From positions 124,001 to 188,000 of the forward strand of contig JAFRMR010000023.1 of NCBI GenBank assembly GCA_017430535.1: a stretch of DNA of 64,000 bases, written 5' to 3'. The translations under genes were made by a program, and so were the position numbers. Each line of letters starts with the position of its first letter. Positions within the stretch are counted from its first letter, which is position 1. Positions 52,576-60,081 of this stretch are shown one piece after another. This stretch comes from Clostridia bacterium (lineage in GTDB: Bacteria > Bacillota > Clostridia > Oscillospirales > Acutalibacteraceae). The notes under the pieces are model-generated. The model made no database searches. It was not told the DNA's origin and saw only the letters and a program-made list of their open reading frames with translations.

Positions 52576-53559
52576 TTAATATTTTTCCGCAACCTTAAGG
52601 GCGGTCTGCTTCAGTTCATCCCTGACAGACTGAGGAGATACTATTTCGCAGGCATTGCCGAAGCCGAAAACCCAGGCAAAAAACTGGGGGCTCACCTGAG
52701 CGCTGACCGTAACAAGGAAAGTGCCGGAGAATTCATCGATAATCATAACATCTTTGCCGAAGCGGTCGATAACCGCATCAATAAGAGAATTATCAAAGCG
52801 CAGTGTGATTTTTTCCTCCTTGCCGCCGAACATACCGAAAACCCCGGTGGTATAGGCGGAAAGATCGGTTTTGCCGAATTCCTCTTTGCCGCTTCTGCTT
52901 TCATCGGATATCTTTATAGAGGTCATTTTATCCACTCTGAAGTGCTTGATTTTGCCGGAAAGATTATCATAGCCCAGCATATAATAATTCTCATTATCCC
53001 AGATAAGGGCGAAGGGGCTGATACTGTAAACCATACCGTCGTGGCGGTACTCGCGGCTTTTATCAAGCTTATATCTGTAATACCTGAAACTTATGGCTTT
53101 ATCATTGTTGATTGCGGCGGAAATGGAGTCCACATTAAGATAAACGCTTTCGTTCATACTCTTGACCCTGCCGTTTACAAGAACCTGCCGCTGAAGGGAG
53201 CCGGCCTGGTAAATGCTGGTAAGGTCCTCAATGCGTTTTATAAGGCTGAAAGTCTTTTTTTCGGTAATGAATTTGGAAGACTGGACGCTGTCCACAAGCA
53301 GCTTGAGCTCGGGCAGCTGAAAGTCCCTGTCCCCTACAAAATAGCCAACATTTTTTCCTCTGCTCATAATGATATCCATGCCGTATTCTTTAAGCAGGGC
53401 AAGGTCGGAATAAACGGTTTTGCGCTCAACCTCAATATCGTTTTTGGCAAGGAATTCTGTTATCTGAGCTACGGTTACGGGATGCTCTTCATCGGAATTT
53501 TTAAGCAGATAATCCCTGAGATAAAGGAGCTTTAATTTCTGATTTCTGGACTTGGGCAC
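52576..53559 (-). CDS. WYL-domain transcriptional regulator
   Basis: A 327-aa DeoR-type regulator. An N-terminal helix-turn-helix (about 1-70, with TVAQITEFLAKNDIEVERKTVYSDL) precedes a WYL domain. That domain holds ISFRYYRYKLDKSREYRHDGM and ISPFALIWDNENYYMLGYD, and a WCX-type C-terminal region follows. WYL proteins bind ligands, often nucleic acids, and regulate defence or stress genes. No defence genes are seen nearby. The start is GTG 53559, seven bases after GGAGG. A palindrome covers the predicted transcription start, so autoregulation is likely. Confidence 0.93.
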   Translation of the reverse strand: MPKSRNQKLKLLYLRDYLLKNSDEEHPVTVAQITEFLAKNDIEVERKTVYSDLALLKEYGMDIIMSRGKNVGYFVGDRDFQLPELKLLVDSVQSSKFITEKKTFSLIKRIEDLTSIYQAGSLQRQVLVNGRVKSMNESVYLNVDSISAAINNDKAISFRYYRYKLDKSREYRHDGMVYSISPFALIWDNENYYMLGYDNLSGKIKHFRVDKMTSIKISDESRSGKEEFGKTDLSAYTTGVFGMFGGKEEKITLRFDNSLIDAVIDRFGKDVMIIDEFSGTFLVTVSAQVSPQFFAWVFGFGNACEIVSPQSVRDELKQTALKVAEKY

Positions 53560-53572
53560 AGTGCCACCTCCG

Positions 53573-53590
53573 AGTACAAATTATTGTACT
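53573..53590. promoter_or_regulatory. Palindromic operator at the WYL transcription start
   Basis: AGTACAA (53573-53579), ATTA, TTGTACT (53584-53590): a perfect 7-bp inverted repeat, three bases downstream of the -10 box and spanning the predicted +1 near 53587. Its place suits repression of the WYL gene, perhaps by its own product. Confidence 0.65.
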
Positions 53591-53593
53591 TTA

Positions 53594-53622
53594 ATTATAT
53601 TGCCCGGGGTTGAAAATGTCAA
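53594..53622 (-). promoter_or_regulatory. Perfect sigma-A promoter of the WYL gene
   Basis: TTGACA (53622-53617), 17-base spacer, TATAAT (53599-53594) on the minus strand, both consensus. A strong promoter with an adjacent palindrome suggests a gene that is normally repressed. Confidence 0.85.
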
Positions 53623-53664
53623 GGAAACAAGCATAAAAAACAGATAAAAAATCTGTGCTTCTTT

Positions 53665-53685
53665 CGCCTATTGACTAAGTAGGCG
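53665..53685. promoter_or_regulatory. Inverted repeat around the GNAT-gene -35 box
   Basis: CGCCTA (53665-53670) and TAGGCG (53680-53685) flank the TTGACT -35 hexamer. A dimeric regulator bound here would block the promoter. It differs in sequence from the WYL palindrome. Confidence 0.45.
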
Positions 53686-53699
53686 ATTGATGATATAAT
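53671..53699 (+). promoter_or_regulatory. Sigma-A promoter of the GNAT-hydrolase operon
   Basis: TTGACT (53671-53676), 17-base spacer, TATAAT (53694-53699), about 30 bases before the GTG start. It is divergent from the WYL promoter with about 50 bases between -35 boxes. Confidence 0.75.
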
Positions 53700-53730
53700 T
53701 ACCGGGAATAATCTTCTGTAAGGTGATAAT

Positions 53731-54180
53731 GTGAAGGAATATACTATAAATGAAACAGAGGACTTTTTATCCCTTTCAACCCTTTTTCACGAAAGCGGAA
53801 TGGGTGTATCGATAGAGGAAAGAATGCCCGACAGAATAATAAAAATGTGGCGAATGGACAGTGCCGGAACCGGCGAACTCATGGCGGCATCAACCCTTGA
53901 AATGCGGGCGGGAGTTTACTGCCTGGGCGATATTGCGGTGCGCAATGACCTGCACTGCAAAGGATACGGCAGGATAATGCAGGATGCCGTATTTGAGGAA
54001 GCAAGAAAAAGAAATATAAAGGAACTCTGGGCCTGCGCCAAGGAACCCGATTACTATATGCACTGCGGCTGGGTAAAAATGAACTGGGATGATGCCCCCT
54101 GCATTGCCGTATACTGCAGCACCTGCGGAAAACGGGGCACGGCCTGCCACCCCGAAATAATGAAATATACACTGGAATAA
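53731..54180 (+). CDS. GNAT-family N-acetyltransferase with a cysteine-rich end
   Basis: A 149-aa acetyltransferase. The core shows LGDIAVRNDLHCKGYGRIMQD, where the R/HxxGxG-type loop binds acetyl-CoA, and HCGWVKMNW. The C-terminal part has CSTCGKRGTACH, a possible small metal site not common in GNATs. Substrate is unknown. The start is GTG at 53731 with AAGGTGA upstream. The alpha/beta hydrolase gene follows after four bases, so the pair is an operon. Confidence 0.88.
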   Translation: MKEYTINETEDFLSLSTLFHESGMGVSIEERMPDRIIKMWRMDSAGTGELMAASTLEMRAGVYCLGDIAVRNDLHCKGYGRIMQDAVFEEARKRNIKELWACAKEPDYYMHCGWVKMNWDDAPCIAVYCSTCGKRGTACHPEIMKYTLE

Positions 54181-54184
54181 TATT

Positions 54185-55021
54185 ATGAACACTGAACTGT
54201 TATTTACCGAATTTGAATCGGACGAAAAAGATACTTCGCCGGAAGTATATGAGCTGAATATAATAAGCGGCGGCTGCCGTATATACGGCTATCTGCTTTC
54301 ACCGGACAAAAGAATACCCGCCCCCTTCCCTGCAGTGATTATGTCACACGGATTCCCCGGTTATACCACAAACAACGACCTGGAGCTTGCGCTTATGAGA
54401 GCCGGATGCGTTGTTATTCACCTGAACCACAGAGGCGCCTGGGGAAGCGAAGGAAACTACCTTTTTACAAACCTTAAGGACGATATGACCGCTGTTGCCA
54501 AATGGGCTCATAACCCTGCAATTGCCGAGCAATATAATATTGATACGGATAATATATTCCTTGTAGGGCACAGTATGGGAGGGCAGACCGTGCTGAATGC
54601 GGCAAAAGAACTGCCGTTTATAAAAGGAACTGCCGCCCTTGCCGCCTACGATATAGGCGCAGCTTTCCGCTGCAATCTGGAAAAAGAACTGTTCCTTATG
54701 ATTGAAACAGAAGGTCAGTGCCTTAAGATGAGCTCTGCAGGGGATGTGTATGAGAATGCCCTTAAAAACAAATTTGAACTGAGCATTCTCAATGATTATG
54801 AAAAGCTGGCCGGGCGCAATATTCTTTTTGTTGAAGCAGCCCTTGATACAGTTGCGCCGGCAGATAAAATGATGAAACCCCTGGCGGAAAAGCTTATGGA
54901 TTTATCGGATAAAGCGGAGTATAAATCCATTGTAAGCGGCCACAGTTTTGCCGGGCAGAGAATGAAGCTTGCGGAAACGGTGGGACAATGGATGGAAAAG
55001 GTTATAGGAAAAGGTGAATAA
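54185..55021 (+). CDS. Alpha/beta hydrolase (serine hydrolase)
   Basis: A 278-aa hydrolase. It shows SHGFPGYTTN and LNHRGAWGSEG, the nucleophile elbow VGHSMGGQTVLN, and a likely acid and His in ALDTVAPADKM and SGHSFAGQRM. No signal peptide is seen. The pattern fits the prolyl-oligopeptidase-like or dienelactone-hydrolase groups; the substrate is unknown. Its ribosome site is weak (GGAATAATATT), which agrees with coupling to the GNAT gene just ahead. Confidence 0.9.
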   Translation: MNTELLFTEFESDEKDTSPEVYELNIISGGCRIYGYLLSPDKRIPAPFPAVIMSHGFPGYTTNNDLELALMRAGCVVIHLNHRGAWGSEGNYLFTNLKDDMTAVAKWAHNPAIAEQYNIDTDNIFLVGHSMGGQTVLNAAKELPFIKGTAALAAYDIGAAFRCNLEKELFLMIETEGQCLKMSSAGDVYENALKNKFELSILNDYEKLAGRNILFVEAALDTVAPADKMMKPLAEKLMDLSDKAEYKSIVSGHSFAGQRMKLAETVGQWMEKVIGKGE

Positions 55022-55047
55022 AAAGAGCACGCCGAAGCGTGCTCTTT
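55016..55047 (-). terminator. Terminator of the tRNA transcript
   Basis: Stem AAAGAGCACGC (55022-55032) with GCGTGCTCTTT (55037-55047), loop CGAA, followed on the minus strand by TTTATTC. It starts three bases past the tRNA-Gln CCA end. On the plus strand it may also end the hydrolase transcript, but there the T-run is short. Confidence 0.85.
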
Positions 55048-55049
55048 GC

Positions 55050-55124
55050 TGGCTGGGACGGCTGGATTTGAACCAGCGGATGCGGGAGTCAAAGTCCCGT
55101 GCCTTACCCCTTGGCTACGCCCCA
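55050..55124 (-). tRNA. tRNA-Gln(TTG)
   Basis: A 75-base cloverleaf on the minus strand. The acceptor TGGGGCG pairs with CGTCCCA, with one G-T pair. The anticodon stem is CGGGA/TCCCG with loop CTTTGAC, giving anticodon TTG (complement of 55090-55092), which reads CAA. The T-loop is GGTTCAAATCC and CCA is encoded. It lies 14 bases after a terminator-like hairpin that follows tRNA-His. Confidence 0.95.
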
Positions 55125-55130
55125 ATATTC

Positions 55131-55159
55131 AAAAAAAACGCAAGACCTGAGCCTTGCGT
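55131..55159 (-). terminator. Terminator-like hairpin between tRNA-His and tRNA-Gln
   Basis: On the minus strand ACGCAAG (55159-55153) pairs with CTTGCGT (55144-55138), and an unbroken run of eight T follows (55138-55131). It looks like a full intrinsic terminator, yet tRNA-Gln begins only six bases after the T-run with no room for a promoter. It may act as an attenuator or as a processing hairpin. Confidence 0.75.
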
Positions 55160-55169
55160 AGTAATTTAA

Positions 55170-55247
55170 TGGGGTGGTTAGAGGGATTCGAACCCTCGAC
55201 CTCCAGGGCCACAACCTGGCACTCTAACCAACTGAGCTATAACCACC
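55170..55247 (-). tRNA. tRNA-His(GTG)
   Basis: A 78-base cloverleaf on the minus strand. It begins GGTGGTTATAGC, with the extra G at position -1 encoded and opposite the C before CCA, as required for HisRS. The anticodon stem is CCAGG/CCTGG with loop TTGTGGC, giving anticodon GTG (complement of 55210-55212). CCA is encoded. A perfect promoter lies 32 bases upstream. Confidence 0.96.
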
Positions 55248-55278
55248 ATAAACTGCATTGGACTTACAGCGTTTACAG

Positions 55279-55307
55279 ATTATACATTATAATTATATGT
55301 TTGTCAA
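55279..55307 (-). promoter_or_regulatory. Perfect sigma-A promoter of the tRNA genes
   Basis: TTGACA (55307-55302), 17-base spacer, TATAAT (55284-55279) on the minus strand, as expected for a stable-RNA transcript. No other promoter is seen before tRNA-Gln. Confidence 0.88.
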
Positions 55308-55318
55308 GATTTTCACGG

Positions 55319-55361
55319 CATAAAATAAACCCGCAGTAACTGAGGTTCAGAACTGCGGGTT
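55319..55361 (-). terminator. Intrinsic terminator after ftsZ
   Basis: Ten-bp stem AACCCGCAGT (55328-55337) with ACTGCGGGTT (55352-55361), 14-base loop, followed on the minus strand by TATTTTATG. It lies 20 bases past the ftsZ stop codon and just before the tRNA promoter. Confidence 0.85.
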
Positions 55362-55381
55362 AGTGTTTATAATTGATTTTA

Positions 55382-56611
55382 TTACTTCTTATCCTTATCG
55401 AGGATATCGCTTACCATAAGGTAAAAATCATCGTCGCCGTAATTGCCTTTGGGAGCTTCGGGAGCAGCTGCAGGAGCTTCGGGAGCCTCAGATGATGATG
55501 AAATATCATTGCCGTCAAACTTGGGGATTGAGGGCAGGCCTGAGGGAGCGGCAGACTTGGAAGCTGCGGGCTTTGCCTCTGCTACGGGCTCAGCTGCGGG
55601 CTTGGATGAAGCATAGAAGGGATTAACGGGAGCTGCTTTGGCCGCATCGCCGGCAACGGACTCAAAACCGGTGGCAATAACGGTGATAACAAGCTCATCA
55701 TCAAGAGCGGAATCAAATACGATACCCCAGGTGATGTTGGCATCTTCACTGGCGGAAGCTGTAATGAGCTCTGCTGCTCTTTCAATCTCTTCGATATCGA
55801 TATCTTCGGATGCGGTGAAGGAGATGATAACGCCCTTGGCGCCGGCAATTGAAGTTTCAAGCAGGGGGCTTGAAATTGCAAGCTGTGCGGCAACCTCGGC
55901 CTTATCTTTACCCTTTGCTCTGCCTACGCCCATGTGAGCGTAGCCGGCATCTTTCATAACGCTGGTAACATCGGCAAAGTCAAGGTTAATGAAACCGGGA
56001 ACTGTGATAAGCTCGGAAATGCTCTTTACGCCCTGAAGAAGAACTTCATCGGCCTTTGCAAAAGCATCTCTGAAATGGGTGGTTCTGTTTTCACCCACAA
56101 GGAGCTTCTGGTTGGGTATAACAACGAGGGAGTCAACATTTTTGGCAAGCTTTTCTATGCCTGCGACTGCCTCGTTCATTTTTCTTTTACCTTCAAAATT
56201 GAAGGGCTTGGTAACAACGCCTATGGTGAGGCAACCCATCTCTTTTGCGATACCTGCGATTACGGGAGCTGCGCCTGTGCCGGTGCCGCCGCCCATACCG
56301 GTGGTAACAAATACCATATCGGTACCTTTGATAGCGTCGGAAATGGAATCCGCGCTCTCTTCGGCTGCTCTTGCGCCTACCTCGGGTTTGCCGCCGGCGC
56401 CCTGGCCGTGGGTGGATTTTTCGCCGATCTGAATCTTATGAGTTGCCTTTGACTGCATAAGAACCTGCTTATCGGTATTTACAGCGATAAACTCCGCGCC
56501 CTGGATGCCTTCGTCAATCATTCTGTTTACAGCGTTTCCGCCGCCGCCTCCTACGCCTATGACTTTTATCTGGACAGCGCTTTCAAACTCTGAATCAATT
56601 TCAAATGCCAT
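55382..56611 (-). CDS. ftsZ: Cell division protein FtsZ
   Basis: The tubulin-like GTPase that forms the Z-ring. [12 protein letters not shown] near 20 and the signature [13 protein letters not shown] near 106 bind [14 protein letters not shown] supplies the T7 loop. A Pro/Ala/Ser-rich linker (about 325-385) leads to the C-terminal peptide [11 protein letters not shown], which would bind partners. Length 409 aa is usual. GGAGG precedes ATG 56611. It is the last gene of the wall cluster and may have its own promoter. Confidence 0.98.
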   Translation of the reverse strand: MAFEIDSEFESAVQIKVIGVGGGGGNAVNRMIDEGIQGAEFIAVNTDKQVLMQSKATHKIQIGEKSTHGQGAGGKPEVGARAAEESADSISDAIKGTDMVFVTTGMGGGTGTGAAPVIAGIAKEMGCLTIGVVTKPFNFEGKRKMNEAVAGIEKLAKNVDSLVVIPNQKLLVGENRTTHFRDAFAKADEVLLQGVKSISELITVPGFINLDFADVTSVMKDAGYAHMGVGRAKGKDKAEVAAQLAISSPLLETSIAGAKGVIISFTASEDIDIEEIERAAELITASASEDANITWGIVFDSALDDELVITVIATGFESVAGDAAKAAPVNPFYASSKPAAEPVAEAKPAASKSAAPSGLPSIPKFDGNDISSSSEAPEAPAAAPEAPKGNYGDDDFYLMVSDILDKDKK

Positions 56612-56653
56612 TATTTTTACCTCCGTGTACTAGTTGCATACATACAAGCATAT

Positions 56654-56680
56654 ATTATCATACCTAAAAAGAAAATACAA
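56654..56680 (-). promoter_or_regulatory. Possible promoter of ftsZ
   Basis: TTGTAT (56680-56675) and GATAAT (56659-56654) on the minus strand, with a short 15-base spacer; other registers are possible. The 117-base gap before ftsZ supports a separate promoter, but this assignment is weak. Confidence 0.4.
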
Positions 56681-56709
56681 GAGTAATTTTCTTTATAAAC
56701 ACATTTTTT

Positions 56710-56726
56710 GAAAAACAGTGTTTTTC
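56710..56726 (-). terminator. Weak hairpin after ftsQ
   Basis: GAAAAACA and TGTTTTTC arms form a compact stem two bases past the ftsQ stop codon. The arm itself is T-rich but no T-run follows it, so termination here would be partial. Confidence 0.35.
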
Positions 56727-56728
56727 AT

Positions 56729-57679
56729 CTATTCCTCAGAGGCTTCGCCGGTATCTTCTTCCGATTCTTCTTCGTTTTCCTCCCCTTCCTCTTCCGGGGA
56801 CTCATCTTCGGGGAGCTCTCCGGCCTCTTCAGTATTGGAATTATATGCAACGAGTTCATCCATATTTTTATAATCTTTGGGAGCGAAAACGGCTTTTTCC
56901 GCCTGGGTAACATCCATCTCACCGTACTGGGCTGAGGAAAGCCGGTTTTCTTCGGCTATGGCTTTGCCGGCAAGGGTAATCTTCTGAAGGGCGTCGCTTG
57001 TGCTGCCCATCCTGATGATTATGCGCCCGTCATAAATGAGATAGATATTGTTTTTATCCTCAACATTTATATATTCAATTCCGGTTATCTCACTCTCGGC
57101 AATTGCCTGAGAAACCTGGGAAAGAGCCTGCTTTACGGGGTCGTCTCCCGGCTCATCCGTAAAGGGAAGCTCGCTGCCGGTTTCATAGGAAATTGCGTCG
57201 CTGTGCCCCTCAACAATTACCGTACCCTCTGCGGGAGTGCCGGCAACCTCAAGCACTTTCATATCTTCATTTGTGATTGCGAAAACACCTTTGCCGATGA
57301 TAACCGAATAGGTTACATTGGCCGGAGCGGCATTTATAACAACAGTTGAGGGCAGTTTTTTGGTGATTTTTACATTATCGCAGTAGGGAAGCATTTTTTC
57401 TATGCTTTCACAGGCGGAATCATAATCTGTAAGGAACAGGTTTTTGCCTGTTTCAAGGCCGCTTTTTTCAACAACCTGGGCAGAGGTGTATCTGTCCGGA
57501 GCCTTGACGGTTATGGTTTTTATGCGGAAAAGCGCAAAGAATATAACCACAGCCGCAATTATCAGACAGATAACCAGCACGGCTATGCGCACAAGAGCTT
57601 TTCTCAGCCGCCTTTTTTTGGCTGCAGCGGCTCTTCTCCCGGCGATTATTTCCGCATTATCCGGTGTTTCTCTAAGCAT
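56729..57679 (-). CDS. Cell division protein FtsQ/DivIB
   Basis: A 316-aa bitopic divisome protein. A basic N-terminus (RRAAAAKKRRLRK) and one span (about 30-51) precede a POTRA domain (ITVKAPDRYTSAQVVEKSGL) and a beta domain. The last 40 residues are extremely acidic, mostly Glu, Ser and Asp. It holds FtsB/FtsL-type partners at the septum in other bacteria. It stands between murG and ftsZ with no ftsA in between. Confidence 0.92.
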   Translation of the reverse strand: MLRETPDNAEIIAGRRAAAAKKRRLRKALVRIAVLVICLIIAAVVIFFALFRIKTITVKAPDRYTSAQVVEKSGLETGKNLFLTDYDSACESIEKMLPYCDNVKITKKLPSTVVINAAPANVTYSVIIGKGVFAITNEDMKVLEVAGTPAEGTVIVEGHSDAISYETGSELPFTDEPGDDPVKQALSQVSQAIAESEITGIEYINVEDKNNIYLIYDGRIIIRMGSTSDALQKITLAGKAIAEENRLSSAQYGEMDVTQAEKAVFAPKDYKNMDELVAYNSNTEEAGELPEDESPEEEGEENEEESEEDTGEASEE

Positions 57680-57693
57680 TATAAAACAATCCT

Positions 57694-58815
57694 TTAAACA
57701 ATTTCACACAAAGTATTGTAAATTTTTTCGGTTGCGTCGGTAACAGCCATTGCCTTGGCATTTGCGACGATTGACTGCAGCTTTTCTCTGTTTTCAAGCA
57801 GATCGTTTACGGTTTGCGTAAGCTTTTCAACCGTAAGGTCTTTTTCTTCAATTATCAGCGCCGCTCCGTTATTAACAAGAGCCATGGCGTTATGATACTG
57901 GTGATTTTCAGCAACATAGGGGGAAGGAATCAGGATTGAGGCCTTACCCAGAACCTGAAGCTCGCTTAAAGTGCTGGCGCCGGAACGGCAGATAACGATA
58001 TCCGCCCCGGGAAGGCACTTGGGAATATCAATATATTCACATACCCTGACATTTTCATTTTTGGAAATGCCGGGGGCTTTTTCTTCAAGCTCTTTTCTGA
58101 AATCATCGGCATTTTTGCCTGTAGCGTGAAGGAAAACGCAGTCATTATCCTTATATTTATTGAGGATAAGACCCATAACCGCCTCGTTTATCGGCCTTGC
58201 TCCGAGGGAGCCGCCCATTGATAAAATAAGGGGTTTGCCGTTAAGATTCAGCTCGCTTACGGATTCCTCCCTGCTTGCTCTGAGCAGGTCGCCCCTTACG
58301 GGAAGGCCGGTAACAACACAGGGATTTTTGGGCTGCATATACTTTTCGGCATTGCCGTTTGTAAGCATTACTCTGTCTACCCTTTTGGCAAGGGCCTTGT
58401 TGGTTACGCCGGGGAAGGCGTTCTGCTCGTGAACTGCTGTGGGGATGCCCATTTTTGCGGCCATACGCACTACGGGGCCGCTGACATATCCGCCGAAGCC
58501 GATTACGAGATCGGGCTTGAAATCCTTTATGATTTTCTTTACCGCCGATGATGACCTTAGAAGAAGGAATAACGTTTTAAGGTTATGCTTTATATCCTCC
58601 CATTTGAAAGAGCGGTAAAAGCCCTGAATCTTAATGGTTTTAAGCTCAAACCCCGCTTCGGGAACAAGGCGGGATTCCATCTTTTCCGCAGTGCCCACAA
58701 AAAGTATCTGAGCATCGGGATTCTTTTCTTTTATATATGCCGCAGTTCCGAGGGCCGGGTTTATATGGCCGCCGGTGCCCCCTGCGGAGATAAGTATTCT
58801 TTTATTATTCAGCAT
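57694..58815 (-). CDS. murG: UDP-N-acetylglucosamine-N-acetylmuramyl-pentapeptide transferase MurG
   Basis: Adds GlcNAc to lipid I, making lipid II. The N-terminal glycine-rich loop ISAGGTGGHINPAL, GFGGYVSGPVVR and SMGGSLGARPIN match GT28 MurG. CRSGASTLSEL is in the UDP-GlcNAc site. ATG 58815 (373 aa) is set by GGAAGG about ten bases upstream; the 12-codon extension from 58851 is unlikely. It overlaps ftsW by 11 bases. Confidence 0.97.
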   Translation of the reverse strand: MLNNKRILISAGGTGGHINPALGTAAYIKEKNPDAQILFVGTAEKMESRLVPEAGFELKTIKIQGFYRSFKWEDIKHNLKTLFLLLRSSSAVKKIIKDFKPDLVIGFGGYVSGPVVRMAAKMGIPTAVHEQNAFPGVTNKALAKRVDRVMLTNGNAEKYMQPKNPCVVTGLPVRGDLLRASREESVSELNLNGKPLILSMGGSLGARPINEAVMGLILNKYKDNDCVFLHATGKNADDFRKELEEKAPGISKNENVRVCEYIDIPKCLPGADIVICRSGASTLSELQVLGKASILIPSPYVAENHQYHNAMALVNNGAALIIEEKDLTVEKLTQTVNDLLENREKLQSIVANAKAMAVTDATEKIYNTLCEIV

Positions 58816-60061
58816 TTTTTTCAGGCCTTCCGTCTTCTTTTGATATTGCAAGCATAATGCCCATACTTATAAGGGTAACCACCATTGAGGTACCGCCGTC
58901 GCTGAAGAAGGGAAGACTTATGCCCGTGTTGGGTATAAGGGAGGTGGCAACCGCAACATTTATAAGCACCTGCAGGGCCATCTGGGTACTGATACCCAGA
59001 GCCACAAGGGAGCCGAAATATGACTTTGACTTAAAGGCAATCCTGATGCCCAGAGCCACAAGCAGGCCGTAAAGGATAAGCATTATCATACTGCCTGCAA
59101 AGCCGAGCTCTTCGCCCAGCACGGAGAAAATGAAGTCATTTGCCTTCTCCTGAAGGTTGCTGACCTTCTGGCCGGATTCACCGAAGCCCACGCCGAAAAG
59201 TCCGCCGGAGCCGATGCCGTAAAGGGACTGGAGAACCTGGCGGGCGTTATTCTGCTTTTCACCCGGGGTTATTTCTTTATTGAAAAGAATCTTTTTCCAG
59301 ATAAGTATACGGTCAACCTGATAGTCCCTGAGCGCCGGTATTTTTTCGGGGCTTGTAAGAAGGATGAGCATTGCGATTACCGCAAACACCGTAAGCACAA
59401 CAAACCACTTTTTGCTTAAATTCGCATACCACATCATTGCATAACCTATGGCAAGGAAAAGTATGCAGCCGGAAAGGTGGCTTTCAAGGAATACAAGGCC
59501 GGCGTAAAAAATAATAATTGTAAGATAAACAGCAAAGGCGCTGCCCTTTGCTTTATGCACCCTGTACTTATCCATAAGGTAAGCAAGGAAAAGAATCAAT
59601 GTTACTTTTGCAACCTCGGAGGGCTGAAAGAAAATAAAGGTACGGTGGGTTCCGTTATAATCCACCCTTGTAAAAACAAGAATCAGAAATACTGTGGCAA
59701 CCGCCATTGCAAATGTGGCAAAATCCCTGAAAACTGACAGCCGTAGCTGAGAAACAATCAGCATAAGAATAATACCCGCAAGGGCGAAAATTGCCTGTGT
59801 TTTATTGGAATAGCTGGCGGAATAATGCACCGCAAGGCCGAAGGCCACAAGCAGGATAACAACAACAAAATAATAAACATCAAACAGGCGGAAATTGAAA
59901 ATACCGCCGGGAGATTTTGCAAACCTCCTGAGCACATCCATGGGCCCCGTGAATATCCGGAGAATCTCCGGCTTCAGATATTTGCCGGCAACGGTTTTCG
60001 GCTTTTCTTCCGATGTTTCCTCAGCGGAAAATCCTGAGTATTCATACTCTTCCGTATTCAA
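58805..60061 (-). CDS. FtsW/RodA/SpoVE-family peptidoglycan glycosyltransferase
   Basis: A 418-aa SEDS-family polytopic protein with about ten membrane segments after a hydrophilic N-terminus of 70 residues. The family motifs are ESHLSGCILFLAIGYAMM, YGIGSGGLFGVGFGES and LPFFSDGGTSM. It polymerises lipid II together with a class B PBP. The start is TTG 60061, eight bases after GGAGG; a GTG at 60070 overlaps that site. By position it is FtsW or SpoVE. Confidence 0.94.
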   Translation of the reverse strand: MNTEEYEYSGFSAEETSEEKPKTVAGKYLKPEILRIFTGPMDVLRRFAKSPGGIFNFRLFDVYYFVVVILLVAFGLAVHYSASYSNKTQAIFALAGIILMLIVSQLRLSVFRDFATFAMAVATVFLILVFTRVDYNGTHRTFIFFQPSEVAKVTLILFLAYLMDKYRVHKAKGSAFAVYLTIIIFYAGLVFLESHLSGCILFLAIGYAMMWYANLSKKWFVVLTVFAVIAMLILLTSPEKIPALRDYQVDRILIWKKILFNKEITPGEKQNNARQVLQSLYGIGSGGLFGVGFGESGQKVSNLQEKANDFIFSVLGEELGFAGSMIMLILYGLLVALGIRIAFKSKSYFGSLVALGISTQMALQVLINVAVATSLIPNTGISLPFFSDGGTSMVVTLISMGIMLAISKEDGRPEKNAE

Positions 60062-60081
60062 AGGGCTCACCTCCCTGCCTG

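Noticed and set aside
52576-55021. Defence island around the WYL regulator
   Set aside because: No nuclease, methylase, toxin or other defence gene is adjacent; the flanking genes are a zinc-ribbon protein, a GNAT and a hydrolase.
55138-55247. Hairpins near the tRNAs as a CRISPR or mobile-element end
   Set aside because: They are single short stems with T-runs, explained by termination; no repeats, spacers, integrase or target duplications are seen.
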